From positions 1 to 6,848 of the forward strand of contig CALCWL010000078.1 in the NCBI GenBank assembly GCA_937906285.1: a stretch of 6,848 nucleotides of DNA, read 5' to 3'. The number at the start of each line of letters is the position of its first letter. Positions within the stretch are counted from its first letter, which is position 1. Below are positions 5,665 through 6,848 of the stretch, in pieces. A program made the position numbers and the translations under genes. The notes beneath the pieces were generated by a model. The model saw only the letters and a list, made by a program, of their open reading frames with translations. It searched no databases and was not told the DNA's origin. Source of the stretch: an uncultured Rhodanobacter sp. GTDB lineage: Bacteria > Pseudomonadota > Gammaproteobacteria > Xanthomonadales > Rhodanobacteraceae.

Positions 5665-6848
5665 AGCACCCGCAGCAGCGGCGACATGGCCGGTGCACTG
5701 GCCCGCGCTTCCAGCGAGGCGATGAAGCGCCACACGAACAGCAAGGTGACCAGCAGCAGGCCCGGATAGCCCACGCCGGCCAGCACGTAGGGCAGGGTCG
5801 GGTCGCCCGCCACGCGCACGTGCGGCAGGTTGAAGCTGAGCAGGCCGAGCGTGATGACGGTGCCGAACAGCCACATCAGCAGCAGCCAGATGCCCGCCTC
5901 GAAACCGGTCAGCGGCCGGCGCCAGCCGATGGCCGGGCGGGCGTCGACGTCGGCATTCTGCGGACGCACGCGCCGGCCCAGAGTGAGCAGGTCGTACGCC
6001 AGCACGCCGGCGCCGGTGGTGAGCACCAGGCCGAACAGCGGCAGCATGACCTTGTACGCGCCCATCGCGCGATTGACGTCGCCGCCGAACCAGTCCAGCC
6101 CCAGGATGCGATAGACGAAAACCTGCACCGTGCCGCCGATGGCGAACGCGAACGCCATGCCCAGCACGCCGGCGAACACCAGCCAGAAGCCCAGTTTGCC
6201 CAGCCGCTGGTCGTAGTTCTGCACCTTGCGCAGGATCGGCGTGACGTAGTACGCCGCGGCGATGCCGAGCATGCCGAAGGTGCCGAACAGCGCCAGGTGC
6301 GCGTGGCCGGCGGTGACCCAGGTGCCGTGCGACCACACGTTGGTCAGCGCGAAGGTCATCACGAAGCCGAGGATGCCGGCGCCGACCAGCTCCAGCACGG
6401 TCGAACCGAGCAGGAAGTAGAACGCCGGCGCGTTTTCCAGCGGCCGCCTGTTGGTGTGCGCGTCCAGGTAGATGTGCCAGAAACAGAACACCAGCGGCAG
6501 CGGCTCCAGCGCGCTGAACAGCGAGCCCCAGAACTGCCAGAACTCCGGCGTGCCGATCCAGAAGTAGTGGTGCGCGTTGCCGATCAGCCCGGACAGCCAC
6601 ACCAGCGCGATGCCCCAGAACACGGCGAAGCCCACCGACTTCACGTCGGCCTTGAACATCAGCACCAGGAAGTAGCCGATCAGGCTGATGTGGATCACTT
6701 CCCACACGCCTTCCACCCAGTAATGCACCACGAACCAGCGGAAGTACTCCTGCAGGTCCAGCCGCGCCACGTAGAACAGGCCGAACACCCACACCACCGC
6801 CAGCGCGCCGACGCCCAGGCCCAGGCCCCAGTGCACCTCGTTCCATTC
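5649..6848 (-). CDS. norB: cNor-like nitric oxide reductase catalytic subunit (NorB-like), C-terminal part, cut by the window edge
   Basis: Haem-copper oxidase superfamily subunit that reduces NO to N2O at a haem b3/FeB centre. Visible are 399 codons; the start and the first low-spin haem ligand lie beyond 6848. Counting from the first visible codon, VVHYWVEGVWE gives FeB ligands H42 and E46 plus E50; GNAHHYFWIG gives FeB ligands H93 and H94; FSALEPLP gives E115; and TAGHAHLALFG gives H172 (haem b3) and H174 (haem b). These correspond to H207, E211, E215, H258, H259, E280, H347 and H349 of Pseudomonas NorB. The HHYFWIG and FSALEPLP forms are those of cytochrome c-type NorB, unlike qNor (HHLYFSG, FSALEVVP), so this is not the rest of the left-edge gene. 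After the usual last helix come a polar linker and two further hydrophobic helices (about 315-340 and 355-380), ending in VLPAQS. Its electron-donor partner, such as NorC, is not in view. NO reduction is likely; the exact subfamily is uncertain. Confidence 0.9.
   Translation of the reverse strand, partial: EWNEVHWGLGLGVGALAVVWVFGLFYVARLDLQEYFRWFVVHYWVEGVWEVIHISLIGYFLVLMFKADVKSVGFAVFWGIALVWLSGLIGNAHHYFWIGTPEFWQFWGSLFSALEPLPLVFCFWHIYLDAHTNRRPLENAPAFYFLLGSTVLELVGAGILGFVMTFALTNVWSHGTWVTAGHAHLALFGTFGMLGIAAAYYVTPILRKVQNYDQRLGKLGFWLVFAGVLGMAFAFAIGGTVQVFVYRILGLDWFGGDVNRAMGAYKVMLPLFGLVLTTGAGVLAYDLLTLGRRVRPQNADVDARPAIGWRRPLTGFEAGIWLLLMWLFGTVITLGLLSFNLPHVRVAGDPTLPYVLAGVGYPGLLLVTLLFVWRFIASLEARASAPAMSPLLRVLPAQS

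Noticed and set aside
3409..6846. A 1145-codon open frame on the minus strand running through b561, the flavohaem gene and the nor gene
   Set aside because: It is antisense or out of frame to three genes with clear motifs, and its translation is Arg/Gln/His/Pro-rich without domains. High GC at third codon positions keeps such shadow frames open.
1..6848. One nor gene interrupted by a 4.7-kb insertion
   Set aside because: For a minus-strand gene the N-terminal part should lie at the higher coordinates, but here it lies at the lower. The catalytic motifs of the right piece are cNor-like while the left piece is qNor. No terminal repeats, target duplications or transposase are seen.
1..6848. CRISPR arrays, tRNA or rRNA genes, insertion sequences
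   Set aside because: No regularly spaced direct repeats, no cloverleaf or rRNA-like stretch, and no transposase or integrase frame was found by reading both strands.

Overview
This window is GC-rich, densely coded DNA from a proteobacterium that probably respires nitrogen oxides. The protein style (quinol-type NO reductase, DUF2238 protein, tandem-domain universal stress protein) fits a denitrifying gammaproteobacterium of the Xanthomonadales/Rhodanobacter kind. That placement is an impression from the sequence alone and was not tested.

Layout. Both edges cut through genes for the catalytic part of a nitric oxide reductase, both on the minus strand. At the left edge (1-923) is the N-terminal 307 residues of a quinol-dependent NO reductase (qNor). 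At the right edge (5649-6848) is the C-terminal 399 residues of a second, cNor-like NorB with all the visible metal ligands and two apparent extra C-terminal membrane helices. The order (C-terminal part upstream, N-terminal part downstream) and the different signature motifs show two different genes, not one interrupted gene.

Between them are five complete genes. A DUF2238/YjdF-type membrane protein (1089-1745, +) is divergent from qNor. A two-gene minus-strand operon encodes a stand-alone GNAT acetyltransferase (2646-3215) followed by a tandem-domain universal stress protein (1774-2622). A plus-strand pair encodes a four-helix cytochrome b561 (3487-4050) and a ferric-reductase/NADPH-oxidase-like flavohaem protein (4162-5511), which converges on the right-hand nor gene.

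Regulation. Three CRP/FNR-family boxes (TTGAY-N4-GTCAA) lie only in the two divergent intergenic regions: 978-991 (qNor / DUF2238), and 3316-3337 plus 3392-3409 (GNAT-Usp / b561-flavohaem). Two of them sit exactly 41.5 bp upstream of a start point predicted from a -10-like hexamer, the geometry of FNR/DNR class II activation. The simplest reading is a low-oxygen/NO regulon: NO removal (two reductases), membrane redox chemistry (b561 plus flavohaem reductase), a stress and acetylation pair, and an uncharacterised membrane protein. The shared control is inferred from the boxes. No gap between genes exceeds 300 bases; the longest (3216-3486) is the double-box control region.
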